DNA from: CAWUKT01 sp963923035
GTDB lineage: Bacteria; Bacteroidota; Bacteroidia; J057; JADKCL01
Reading direction: 5' to 3'
Length of the DNA: 32,138 nucleotides
Assembly (NCBI GenBank): GCA_963923035.1
Contig: CAWUKT010000080.1
Coordinates: 1 to 32,138 of the forward strand
Shown here: piece by piece, positions 1-7,082 of the stretch
How positions within the stretch are numbered: position 1 is the first letter of the stretch
How the letters are laid out: every line of letters begins with the position of its first letter
Translations under genes and position numbers: made by a program
Notes under the pieces: generated by a model
Database searches by the model: none
Told to the model about the DNA's origin: nothing
The model's input: the letters and a program-made list of their open reading frames with translations, nothing else

Positions 1-50
1 CGGGCGTGCTCGGGACTTTAACCCTAGAGTAGCGCGCCATGCCGGGCGCA

Positions 51-85
51 CAAAAAGAAACGGCCTCTCCGAATTGGAAAGGCCG
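51..85 (-). terminator. Rho-independent terminator of the tRNA-Pro gene
   Basis: Read on the minus strand, a 10-bp stem (arms at 85-76 and 70-61, one G-T pair) closes a 5-nt loop. It is followed by a T-rich run (TTTCTTTTTG, 60-51). It lies 10 nt past the tRNA 3' end, so it probably ends that transcript. The first 50 bases of the window hold nothing I can identify. Confidence 0.85.
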
Positions 86-94
86 AAACCTGTG

Positions 95-167
95 TCGAGG
101 TGACTGGACTTGAACCAGCGGCCACTCGCCCCCCAGACGAGTACTCTACCAACTGAGCTACACCTCG
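95..167 (-). tRNA. tRNA-Pro, anticodon GGG
   Basis: The 73-nt minus-strand sequence folds as a full cloverleaf. The 7-bp acceptor stem is CGAGGTG/CACCTCG. The D arm contains AGTTGGTA. The anticodon stem is CTCGT/GCGAG with the 7-nt loop CTGGGGG, which places GGG at positions 34-36. The T loop is TTCAAGT and the discriminator base is A. The first pair, C1-G72, with A73 is the usual bacterial tRNA-Pro identity pattern. The 3' CCA is not encoded, so it would be added after transcription. A promoter and terminator flank it closely, so it is probably a single-gene unit. Confidence 0.95.
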
Positions 168-181
168 GTTTTTGTGGGTGA

Positions 182-215
182 CAAAGTTAAGGATTGTTCC
201 TGAATTCCTCCAAAA
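182..215 (-). promoter_or_regulatory. Bacteroidota sigma-70 type promoter for tRNA-Pro
   Basis: On the minus strand, TTTTG (215-211), a 21-nt spacer and TAACTTTG (189-182) match both halves of the phylum consensus, TTTG at -33 and TAnnTTTG at -7. The tRNA 5' end is 14 nt past the -7 element. It is the best promoter match in the window and serves here as the reference for weaker candidates. Confidence 0.75.
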
Positions 216-247
216 GAATATTCGCTTTTTTCAGGCGGCCCATTCGC

Positions 248-580
248 CTACAAATTTGCCTTCAATTCCTGGAGAAAATCACGGACCCGCAGGAGGGTAT
301 CGCGGGTTTTCTGTTCGTATTCGACGTCTTTGGGATTTTGCTTCAGCTTTTCCCGGGCTCCAGCCAGGGTATACTTCCGGACCTTGACGAGGTAATAAAT
401 CTTGTCGAGGACCTCCAGGTCCTTTTCATTGTAGGTCCGGTTGCCCTTGCGGTTCTTCCGCGGAGAGAGTTGAGGGAACTCCGTCTCCCAAAAACGAATC
501 AGCGAGGGCTTGACCCCTAAACGGGTCGCGACCTCGCCGATGCTGAAATATTTTTTCTTGATTACTTCTTTATCCGCCAT
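248..580 (-). CDS. MerR-family transcriptional regulator
   Basis: A 110-aa protein with the MerR winged helix-turn-helix at about residues 11-80: YFSIGEVATRLGV, then RFWETEFPQLSP, then YNEKDLEVLDKI. The C-terminal part (about 85-110) is a short helix suited to dimerisation. No metal-binding cysteines are visible, so it is not a metal sensor of the classic MerR or CueR kind, and the ligand is unknown. I start it at the ATG at 580. A TTG one codon upstream is also open, but the ATG gives the tight TGATG junction with the stop of the upstream M23 peptidase gene. That implies translational coupling and a two-gene operon. Small single-domain MerR proteins of this kind are common next to M23 peptidases in Bacteroidota, as far as I recall. 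The target genes cannot be read from the sequence. Confidence 0.88.
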   Translation of the reverse strand: MADKEVIKKKYFSIGEVATRLGVKPSLIRFWETEFPQLSPRKNRKGNRTYNEKDLEVLDKIYYLVKVRKYTLAGAREKLKQNPKDVEYEQKTRDTLLRVRDFLQELKANL

Positions 581-1530
581 CAATCCATCGATTCGTTGTA
601 TTGCTGGGACACTTTCTTGAACTCGACAAACTTCTCGGGTGCCAAATCGGAGTAGAAGAAGTCAACTGGGTCGATTTTCTTTCCATTCTTCTTCACCTCG
701 TAGTGCAGGTGCGGCCCCTTGGACAATCCGGTATTCCCGGTCAGTCCGATGATGTCTCCCCGCTTGATCTTCTGGCCTTCCCGCACCATTACCTTGGAGA
801 GGTGGGCGTACTTGGTTTCGTACCCGTAACCGTGCTTCAGATCGATGTGGATTCCGTAGCCATTTCCACTGCGTCCCGCATGGCCGACGACTCCGTCGGC
901 GGTGGCGTAGACCGGGGTGCCAATCGGCGCCCGGAAGTCCAAACCGGTATGCAGTTTCTTGACGTGGAGGATCGGATGGAAACGATAACCGAACCCGGAA
1001 ATCAAATCCGTATTGACCGGTCGGATCGAAGGCATGTGTTGCAGCTCTTCTTCCTTTCCTTTCATCATAGAAATTAAGGATTTATAGCTGTTTTGCTGGA
1101 CCCGGATTCGGGTCTGGATGCGCTCGAGTCGCTTGCGGGTGTCTTCGAAGGAAGCCTCCTCCATGTGGTCGTGGTCGTGGGCCGCTCCTCCCATGCCACC
1201 TTTCTTCCATTCGTTGTCAATGGGGTCGGCATTGAGGATGGTCCGGTAGACCTCTTCATCTTTTTCGTGGAGAGACAACAGGTCACTTTCAAGTTCCTGG
1301 ATGTCTTTGTCGAAGCGGGAGATCTGAGAAGCGAGCGTTGCGTTTTCTTCCTTCAGTGTCGCCGCTTCGTAGCTATCGTGGTACAGATCCATATAGATGA
1401 ATACCAGGACAGCTACGAAACCGCCAAACACTGTGTAGACCAATCCTCTACGAAGGATAGTCTTGGTGTCCAACCGGGCCTTCTCAAAACTACACGTCTC
1501 CGTGTCGTAGTAATATTTGATTCGCGCCAT
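580..1530 (-). CDS. M23-family zinc metallopeptidase, membrane-anchored
   Basis: A 316-aa cell-wall endopeptidase of the LytM/M23 type, predicted to cut peptidoglycan cross-links outside the inner membrane. There is one membrane segment near residues 29-49, then a long coiled-coil stalk (about 58-100 and 128-165). A short Gly/His/Asp-rich insert (GGMGGAAHDHDH) sits between the two coils. The peptidase domain covers about 176-290. The expected zinc ligands are present: His194 and Asp198 in HTGLD, and His276 in PHLHYE; His243 and His274 complete the active site. It is therefore likely active rather than an EnvC/NlpD-type degenerate activator. It starts from an ATG behind the AT-rich divergent region shared with alaS, and its stop overlaps the MerR start by one base. 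Confidence 0.93.
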   Translation of the reverse strand: MARIKYYYDTETCSFEKARLDTKTILRRGLVYTVFGGFVAVLVFIYMDLYHDSYEAATLKEENATLASQISRFDKDIQELESDLLSLHEKDEEVYRTILNADPIDNEWKKGGMGGAAHDHDHMEEASFEDTRKRLERIQTRIRVQQNSYKSLISMMKGKEEELQHMPSIRPVNTDLISGFGYRFHPILHVKKLHTGLDFRAPIGTPVYATADGVVGHAGRSGNGYGIHIDLKHGYGYETKYAHLSKVMVREGQKIKRGDIIGLTGNTGLSKGPHLHYEVKKNGKKIDPVDFFYSDLAPEKFVEFKKVSQQYNESMD

Positions 1531-1762
1531 AAAAAGAAACTCTTTTTTATTACTTTTGCAGCATTTAAAACCTGATCGTATGTAACTCTCTTGCGATGCT
1601 GATCCTTATACAAATCCTAAGATTTACTTCCGTTAAGCCAAATTTTTTGAGCTTATCCACAAGTTATCCACAGGAGTAAAGATAGGCATTAATTAAGTAA
1701 TTGCAAACGCAATATGATTTTTTCCACTGTCTATTATTACAACCAAATTAAGTGTCTCGTCC
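1531..1762. other. AT-rich divergent intergenic region; candidate origin or DnaA-regulated promoter region
   Basis: A 232-bp gap between the divergent M23 peptidase and alaS. It is visibly richer in A+T than the flanking genes. It holds two perfect DnaA boxes (1653-1672), a one-mismatch box TTATACAAA (1606-1614), an AT tract with the 8-bp palindrome TTAATTAA (1689-1696) and the triplet-like run CTATTATTA (1731-1739). Both flanking genes are transcribed away from it. A perfect -7 octamer, TACTTTTG, occurs on the plus strand at 1551-1558 but is far from alaS and lacks a -33 partner. Confidence 0.45.
1653..1672 (+). promoter_or_regulatory. Two tandem consensus DnaA boxes
   Basis: TTATCCACA occurs at 1653-1661 and again at 1664-1672, on the same strand with a 2-nt spacer. 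The repeat distance is 11 bp, about one helical turn. Both copies match the bacterial DnaA box TTATNCACA in all nine positions. Paired same-strand boxes at one-turn spacing favour cooperative DnaA binding, as at origins and at DnaA-autoregulated promoters. Confidence 0.7.
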
Positions 1763-4384
1763 ATGATCAAGTCCTCTCAAATCCGTCGCACATTTCTTGA
1801 CTATTTCAAATCGAAGGGTCATGAGATTGTTCCCTCCTCCCCCATTGTTGTAAAGGATGATCCCACTCTTCTCTTTACAAATGCAGGAATGAACCAATTT
1901 AAGGATAATTTTCTCGGAATCAAGCCTCCGAAGGCACCGAGGTTAGCAGATACCCAAAAATGTCTGCGTGTATCCGGTAAACACAACGATTTAGAGGTTG
2001 TAGGCCGCGATACCTACCACCACACCATGTTTGAAATGCTGGGCAATTGGTCCTTCGGGAATTACTATAAAAAGGAGGCCATCGAGTGGGCGTGGGACCT
2101 CCTGGTCAATGAGTACAAAATCGACCCTGGCAAGATCTACGTGACGATTTTTGGGGGAGATGAAGAGCTGGGATTGGGAGTGGACGAAGAGGCGCGGACG
2201 GAATGGAAAAAGTGGATCGCCGAAGACCGGATTCTGGAATTTGACCGGAAGGACAATTTCTGGGAAATGGGGGATGTGGGACCCTGTGGCCCCTGTTCTG
2301 AGATTCACGTGGACATTCGCACCGAAGAGGAAAAGGCCCAACAGCCTGGGCATGAGCTCGTCAACATGGACCATCCCCAGGTCATCGAGATCTGGAACCT
2401 GGTGTTCATGGAGTTCAACCACCAGTCCGACGGCAGCCTGGTTGGCCTCCCGTCCAAAAACGTGGACACCGGGATGGGCTTCGAGCGACTCGCCATGGTG
2501 CTCCAGGACAAATCATCCAATTATGACACGGATGTGTTCTCTCCTTACATCCAATTCCTGGAAAAGACCACTGGCCATACTTATGGCAACAAGGAGGAAA
2601 CAGACATTGCCATCCGGGTCATCTCCGACCACGTCAGGGCCGTCGGGTTCGCCATCGCCGATGGCCAGCTTCCGAGTTCCAATGCCGCCGGGTATGTCAT
2701 CCGCCGCATCCTGCGCCGGGCATCCCGCTATGGCTTCACCTTTTTGGGACAAACGGCCCCATTTATTTACAAGCTCGTCCCCGTCTGGGCCGAGGCCTAC
2801 CGCGACATTTTCCCGGAAATCCTTTCCCAGGTCGACTTCATCCAGACGACCATTCACCAGGAAGAGACCAGCTTTCTCCGCACCCTCGCCCGCGGCACTC
2901 AGTTGTTCGACGACTATGTTCGCGAACACAAAGCTGCCGACAAAACCGTGGATGGCGCCTTCGCCTTCAAACTCTTCGATACCTACGGCTTCCCGGTCGA
3001 CCTGACCGAATTGATGGCCGAAGAAAAGGGCTGGACCGTCGACCTCGCTGGATTCGATGCCAAGATGGAGGAGCAACGCAACCGCTCCCGGGGCGCATCC
3101 GAAGTAAAAGCAGGGGATTGGGTGGAAGTCATGGCCATGGACGGGCTGCCCGTCTTCACGGGCTACGACACGACCGAAGGCAGCACCCATATTGCCCGGC
3201 ACCGGACTTCCTCCACCGCCAAAGGACAGATTTACCAGGTCGTCCTCGACCAAACACCCTTCTACGCCGAAAGCGGCGGCCAGATTGGCGATACCGGCAC
3301 CCTCACCAAAGGCGATACTGTTATTAAGGTATTGGATACCCGGAAAGAGAACGACCTGATCGTCCACTTTGTAGACCGTCTGCCCGAAGATGCCAGCGGC
3401 GAATGGCTGGCCGAGGTAGATGCGGAGCGCCGGCGGCGCATCCGCGCCAACCACAGCGCCACTCACCTGCTCCACGCTGCCCTCCGCCAGGTCCTCGGCG
3501 ACCACGTCGAACAGCGCGGCTCCTATGTGGGCGCTGAGTCCCTGCGGTTCGACTTCTCCCACCCGGCCAAGATGACGGCCGCGGAAATTGCCGAGGTCGA
3601 AACCATCGTCAATACCAAAATCTCGGCTGGCATTCCCCTCAAGGAGCACCGCAATATCCCCATTGCGGACGCGAAATCGATGGGCGCGATGGCCCTGTTT
3701 GGCGAGAAATACGGTGAAACGGTCCGGGTCATCGTCTTTGACCAGGAATACAGCATTGAATTGTGTGGGGGCATCCACGTCCCGAATACCAGCGAGATCC
3801 GCCTGTTCAAGTTGACCAGCGAAAGCTCCTCCGCGGCGGGGATCCGCCGAATCGAAGCCACTACCAGCGATCAGGCCCTCGACCTCCTGAATGGCCAGGT
3901 CCAGGTCCTCGATGAGATTTCCGCCCTGCTGAAAAACCCGAAAGATCCGCGCAAAGCCGTTCAGGACCTGATGGAGAAGCACAAGCAACTCGAAAAGGAA
4001 CTGGCCCAATTGCAAAGCAAGATGGTCGGGGGAATGAAAGAGGAATTGCTGGGCAAGGCCGAAACCATCAATGGCGTTCAGTTGCTGGCCTCGGTGGTGG
4101 AAGTGCCCAATCCCGGCGAACTGAAAAACCTGGCTTTCGAGCTGCTCAAGGCCCTGAAAAGTGGCGTGGTCGTTCTGGGAGCGGGTTTCGGAGAAAAAGC
4201 CAATTTGAATGTGGCCGTTTCCAAGGACCTGACCGGGCAATTCAACGCGGGTCAAATCATCCGCACCATTGCCAAGGAAATTCAGGGCGGTGGCGGCGGC
4301 CAGCCCCACTTCGCCCAGGCGGGCGGCAAGAATCCGGCCGGACTTCCGGCGGCCATTGCCAAAGCCAAGGAATTGATGGGCTGA
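1763..4384 (+). CDS. alaS: Alanine--tRNA ligase
   Basis: An 873-aa class II synthetase that charges tRNA-Ala in the cytoplasm. Its length matches the usual bacterial enzyme (E. coli 876 aa). The N-terminal catalytic domain has the family's class II motif region (LLFTNAGMNQFKD near residue 35) and MGDVGPCGPCSEI. The editing domain carries the zinc ligands His564 and His568 (HSATH) and Cys668 and His672 (CGGIH), so hydrolysis of mischarged Ser/Gly-tRNA should be intact. The C-terminal DHHA1-type domain ends with a glycine-rich GGGGGQPHFAQAGG motif near residue 843. The start is an ATG giving the expected MIKSSQIRRTFLDYF opening. It is transcribed away from the DnaA-box region and closed by a strong terminator 24 nt after the stop codon. 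Confidence 0.99.
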   Translation: MIKSSQIRRTFLDYFKSKGHEIVPSSPIVVKDDPTLLFTNAGMNQFKDNFLGIKPPKAPRLADTQKCLRVSGKHNDLEVVGRDTYHHTMFEMLGNWSFGNYYKKEAIEWAWDLLVNEYKIDPGKIYVTIFGGDEELGLGVDEEARTEWKKWIAEDRILEFDRKDNFWEMGDVGPCGPCSEIHVDIRTEEEKAQQPGHELVNMDHPQVIEIWNLVFMEFNHQSDGSLVGLPSKNVDTGMGFERLAMVLQDKSSNYDTDVFSPYIQFLEKTTGHTYGNKEETDIAIRVISDHVRAVGFAIADGQLPSSNAAGYVIRRILRRASRYGFTFLGQTAPFIYKLVPVWAEAYRDIFPEILSQVDFIQTTIHQEETSFLRTLARGTQLFDDYVREHKAADKTVDGAFAFKLFDTYGFPVDLTELMAEEKGWTVDLAGFDAKMEEQRNRSRGASEVKAGDWVEVMAMDGLPVFTGYDTTEGSTHIARHRTSSTAKGQIYQVVLDQTPFYAESGGQIGDTGTLTKGDTVIKVLDTRKENDLIVHFVDRLPEDASGEWLAEVDAERRRRIRANHSATHLLHAALRQVLGDHVEQRGSYVGAESLRFDFSHPAKMTAAEIAEVETIVNTKISAGIPLKEHRNIPIADAKSMGAMALFGEKYGETVRVIVFDQEYSIELCGGIHVPNTSEIRLFKLTSESSSAAGIRRIEATTSDQALDLLNGQVQVLDEISALLKNPKDPRKAVQDLMEKHKQLEKELAQLQSKMVGGMKEELLGKAETINGVQLLASVVEVPNPGELKNLAFELLKALKSGVVVLGAGFGEKANLNVAVSKDLTGQFNAGQIIRTIAKEIQGGGGGQPHFAQAGGKNPAGLPAAIAKAKELMG

Positions 4385-4407
4385 AAAGCCCGTTTCACAT
4401 AGATAAG

Positions 4408-4434
4408 GCCGCCCGATGAGGGCGGCTTTTTTTT
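4408..4434 (+). terminator. Rho-independent terminator after alaS
   Basis: A perfect 7-bp stem GCCGCCC/GGGCGGC (4408-4414 and 4420-4426) with loop GATGA is followed by eight T residues. It separates alaS from pdxJ, so pdxJ needs its own promoter. Confidence 0.93.
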
Positions 4435-4447
4435 GCTCCCCGAAAGA

Positions 4448-4479
4448 GTTGAAAATGGAGTCGGAATCTGTGACTTTTG
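4448..4479 (+). promoter_or_regulatory. Candidate promoter of pdxJ
   Basis: GTTG (4448-4451), a 20-nt spacer and GACTTTTG (4472-4479) approximate the TTTG / TAnnTTTG consensus, with one mismatch in the -7 octamer. It lies between the alaS terminator and pdxJ and ends only 4 nt before the ATG, which would give a leaderless or nearly leaderless mRNA. Confidence 0.4.
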
Positions 4480-4483
4480 CCCC

Positions 4484-5200
4484 ATGACATTTCTCTCCGT
4501 CAACGTCAATAAGTTCGCCACTCTCCGCAATGCCCGGGGAGGCAACAATCCCGACGTCACCCGCGCCGCGGTCGATGCCGTCAAGTTTGGGGCCGATGGG
4601 GTCACCGTCCACCCCCGCCCCGACGAACGCCATATCCGCCGCACGGATGTCTACGCCATCGCCGAAGCCATCGACGTCGAATTCAATATTGAAGGTTATC
4701 CCTCCGAAGATTTCCTGGCCATGGTCGAGGATGTCCGGCCCGCCCAGTGTACACTGGTGCCGGACCCGCCCGGGGTACTCACCTCCAACGCGGGCTGGGA
4801 CGCCATCGGGCAACAGGACTTTCTGAAAGGAATTGTGGAGCGGCTTCACGCCGTCAATGTCCGGGTGTCGATCTTCTCCGAGACCGACCTCGCCCAGATC
4901 GAAGCGGCCAAGACGACCGGAACGGACCGGATTGAGTTGTATACCGAGCCTTATGCCGTGGGCTATCCGCAGGACCGGGCCGAAGCCGTTGCGCCCTTCG
5001 TGGCCGCCGCTGAAAAAGCCCACGCCATTGGATTGGGCGTGAATGCTGGTCACGACCTCAGCCTGGAAAACCTGGCGTATTTCCATACGCAAATCCCGCA
5101 TTTGTTGGAAGTGTCCATTGGACATGCGCTGATCAGTGATGCGCTGTACATGGGCTATGAGGCTTCGGTGAAGGCCTATCTGGCCTGTTTGGGCCGTTGA
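4484..5200 (+). CDS. pdxJ: Pyridoxine 5'-phosphate synthase
   Basis: A 238-aa TIM-barrel enzyme, close to the 243 aa of E. coli PdxJ. It condenses 3-amino-2-oxopropyl phosphate with deoxyxylulose 5-phosphate to make pyridoxine 5'-phosphate, in the DXP-dependent vitamin B6 route. Recognisable blocks are NVNKFATLRNARG at the N-terminus, GADGVTVHPRPDERHIRR, FNIEGYPSEDF (with the catalytic Glu region), LVPDPPGVLTSNAGWD, and NAGHDLSLENL near the C-terminus. E. coli has His in IDHIATLRN where this protein has Lys (VNKFATLRN); I believe this Lys is usual in Bacteroidota homologues. I use the ATG at 4484 because an earlier in-frame TTG lies inside the alaS terminator. Its stop directly abuts the stop of the convergent gene. 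Confidence 0.97.
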   Translation: MTFLSVNVNKFATLRNARGGNNPDVTRAAVDAVKFGADGVTVHPRPDERHIRRTDVYAIAEAIDVEFNIEGYPSEDFLAMVEDVRPAQCTLVPDPPGVLTSNAGWDAIGQQDFLKGIVERLHAVNVRVSIFSETDLAQIEAAKTTGTDRIELYTEPYAVGYPQDRAEAVAPFVAAAEKAHAIGLGVNAGHDLSLENLAYFHTQIPHLLEVSIGHALISDALYMGYEASVKAYLACLGR

Positions 5201-7006
5201 TCAATGCACGGTGACCGCGTGGCTCACGCGGTAGACCTCCTCGTTCGTCTCGTTCTTGCGCCAGAGAAAGTGGAGGGTATATTCGCCTGAGCTTTCGGGG
5301 GGATACATGTCCACCAATTGCTGGAATTGGGTTCCAGGCGGGAGATTCACCGTCAGGGGAATGTGGTTAGGCGCTTGCGGGTAGACTTCGCCATCCTTTT
5401 CAAAAAAATAGCCCAATCCCATCCCACATTCGGTTCCTTTGAGGGAGGGCAGTGGCGTCGTCCCTTCATTTTTCACCGTCACCAGAATCCGTTTCCGCTT
5501 CTTTTTCTCAAACTCCCGCTCCTCCCAATCGATCCGGTATTTGTCGGCCTGCACTTCAGCGGCAATGGTCCCACAATCGGCCAGGATCGGCTCGTTGAGA
5601 TCGTAAAATGCATCTTCCTTCAACCCGTACAATTCAGGCGGCAGATCCACCACCCATCGCTTGTACCACCAAGGTGCAAAGGCAAAGAAAATCCCATTTT
5701 CCGGCTTCAACAACTCTTCCCGACCCGCCATGTGGTAGACCTGCATACTTCCTTCCGGCCCGTCCACCGAGGAAAGCAACAGCGATTCACAGGCCACCGC
5801 CCACGGAATCCGAATCAATTCGGAGGGAAAATGGTCCGGATGCAGGATCAATTTGCGGGCGCCAACTTCCTCGCTGAAGTCCGCCATGCTCTGGTGCCAT
5901 GCGAGGCGGGTACGGTTCAGTTCAAAGCGCTGGGAGATGTTGTGGTGGAAAAAGAACAGGAGGAAAACGAGCAGTCCCAATTGCAGCCCCGGCAATCTCA
6001 ATCGGGGCAAAATATGGCGCACGGCAATCACCATCGCAAACATGCCCAACGGAATGCAGACGTTGTGGATGAGCAATGCCGACTCGCCCTGGGGATAGCT
6101 CCGTACCACGGCGAGGAAATAGACAAAGGAAAACAGAGGCAGGAAACCGGCGAGCAGCCATTTCCGTTGGAACAGCAGGACCACGAAGGTGATCACCAGG
6201 AAATTGGGAATCATCCGCAGTTCTCCCTTCAGGGTCAACCAGACCGCCCAATACCCCGAAAAACCCCTCAGATTGGTAAGTGTATCCATCCACGAGGGTT
6301 GACGCGCCAAAATCTCCAATTCGTAATCCGAAGGTGCCGGCCCCAGTCCTTTCCACCCCACATATACTGCCGCCACGACCCCGGGCAATATCCACGCCTG
6401 CCACTTCCGCCAATTGTGGTTTTCCAATAAAGTCAGCCCCACCCCAAATGCAATGATCGCCGGGGCCACCGGATGCAGAATCAGCATCAGCCACGTCAGC
6501 AAGGCCGCCACCGAATAGTACAGCCACCATTTCTTCTCCGCACCACCTGTAAACCACGCCACCACGCCAATCCCCAGGATCACGGAATGGAAGACCTCCG
6601 ATACCGGCCAAAAATAGGTGCGGTGCAGGACCAATAGCTGCAACAACAGAATCGCCCAGCCCAATTCGGGGCGGCGGCAGAGGTAGGTCGCGAAGAGAAA
6701 TACGAAGTAGTAAAAGAGGACGAATGAGATCGATTGGACGATCAGGATCGTCTTGAGGCTCGCCCCCATCTTGATCACCAGCAGCGGCAACCACTGAATC
6801 ATGTAATTTCCCCAGCGGTTGTGCGGAGTGAAAAAATCCTCGGTCAGAATCAATTCGAAAGAATAGACCCCGCCGTCCAGGATGCACATTCGCTCCTGGT
6901 AAAACCAAGCGGCCAGCATTGCGGACATCAAAAACAAGAGGTGTCCCAACCAACGGGCGTCGGTCAAGGCGGGCAGGCGGCGCAGAAAATTGGAAACGAA
7001 TTCCAT
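5201..7006 (-). CDS. Multi-pass membrane protein of unknown function, possible GT-C-type enzyme
   Basis: A 601-aa protein that I do not recognise with certainty. The first 380 or so residues contain roughly ten hydrophobic segments. After the first of these comes an extracytoplasmic-looking loop with an acidic residue (CILDGGVYSFELI, Asp44), as in GT-C glycosyltransferases that use polyprenyl-phosphate sugars. The last 180 residues or so are soluble and end in a beta-rich, Ig-like stretch (VTVKNEGTTPLPSL through to the C-terminus), which would lie on the periplasmic side. It is divergent from the GT-C-like gene at 7083 across a 76-bp gap, so a shared role in surface glycan assembly is plausible. 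That is inference from context and topology. It could also be a transporter or an O-antigen-ligase-like protein. Confidence 0.75.
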   Translation of the reverse strand: MEFVSNFLRRLPALTDARWLGHLLFLMSAMLAAWFYQERMCILDGGVYSFELILTEDFFTPHNRWGNYMIQWLPLLVIKMGASLKTILIVQSISFVLFYYFVFLFATYLCRRPELGWAILLLQLLVLHRTYFWPVSEVFHSVILGIGVVAWFTGGAEKKWWLYYSVAALLTWLMLILHPVAPAIIAFGVGLTLLENHNWRKWQAWILPGVVAAVYVGWKGLGPAPSDYELEILARQPSWMDTLTNLRGFSGYWAVWLTLKGELRMIPNFLVITFVVLLFQRKWLLAGFLPLFSFVYFLAVVRSYPQGESALLIHNVCIPLGMFAMVIAVRHILPRLRLPGLQLGLLVFLLFFFHHNISQRFELNRTRLAWHQSMADFSEEVGARKLILHPDHFPSELIRIPWAVACESLLLSSVDGPEGSMQVYHMAGREELLKPENGIFFAFAPWWYKRWVVDLPPELYGLKEDAFYDLNEPILADCGTIAAEVQADKYRIDWEEREFEKKKRKRILVTVKNEGTTPLPSLKGTECGMGLGYFFEKDGEVYPQAPNHIPLTVNLPPGTQFQQLVDMYPPESSGEYTLHFLWRKNETNEEVYRVSHAVTVH

Positions 7007-7046
7007 TGCTTGACAAGTTGGGATGGTTTTCGGGAAAAATGAAAAA

Positions 7047-7078
7047 TTGGAATGAAAAAAGTCAGTTGCGTATGTTTA
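7047..7078 (+). promoter_or_regulatory. Candidate promoter of the AftB-like gene
   Basis: TTG (7047-7049), a 21-nt spacer and TATGTTTA (7071-7078) match TAnnTTTG except for the last base. The octamer ends 4 nt before the ATG at 7083, so initiation there would make a leaderless mRNA from 7083 or a short-leader mRNA from the in-frame ATG at 7098. Confidence 0.4.
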
Positions 7079-7082
7079 CGGA

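Noticed and set aside
95..167. tRNA-Pro as an integration site for a mobile element
   Set aside because: No integrase, no repeated tRNA 3' end nearby, and ordinary chromosomal genes follow.
1689..1712. TTAATTAA and the small TTGC-AAAC-GCAA hairpin as separate regulatory sites
   Set aside because: Too short and AT-rich to stand alone; I count them only as part of the candidate origin region.
4433..4483. A longer pdxJ beginning at a TTG at 4433
   Set aside because: That start lies in the T run of the alaS terminator, and the added residues do not match the family.
2513..5125. An 870-codon open frame on the minus strand, antisense to alaS and pdxJ
   Set aside because: It is opposite two certain genes and has no domain pattern. 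Such frames arise from the GC-rich third positions of the sense genes.
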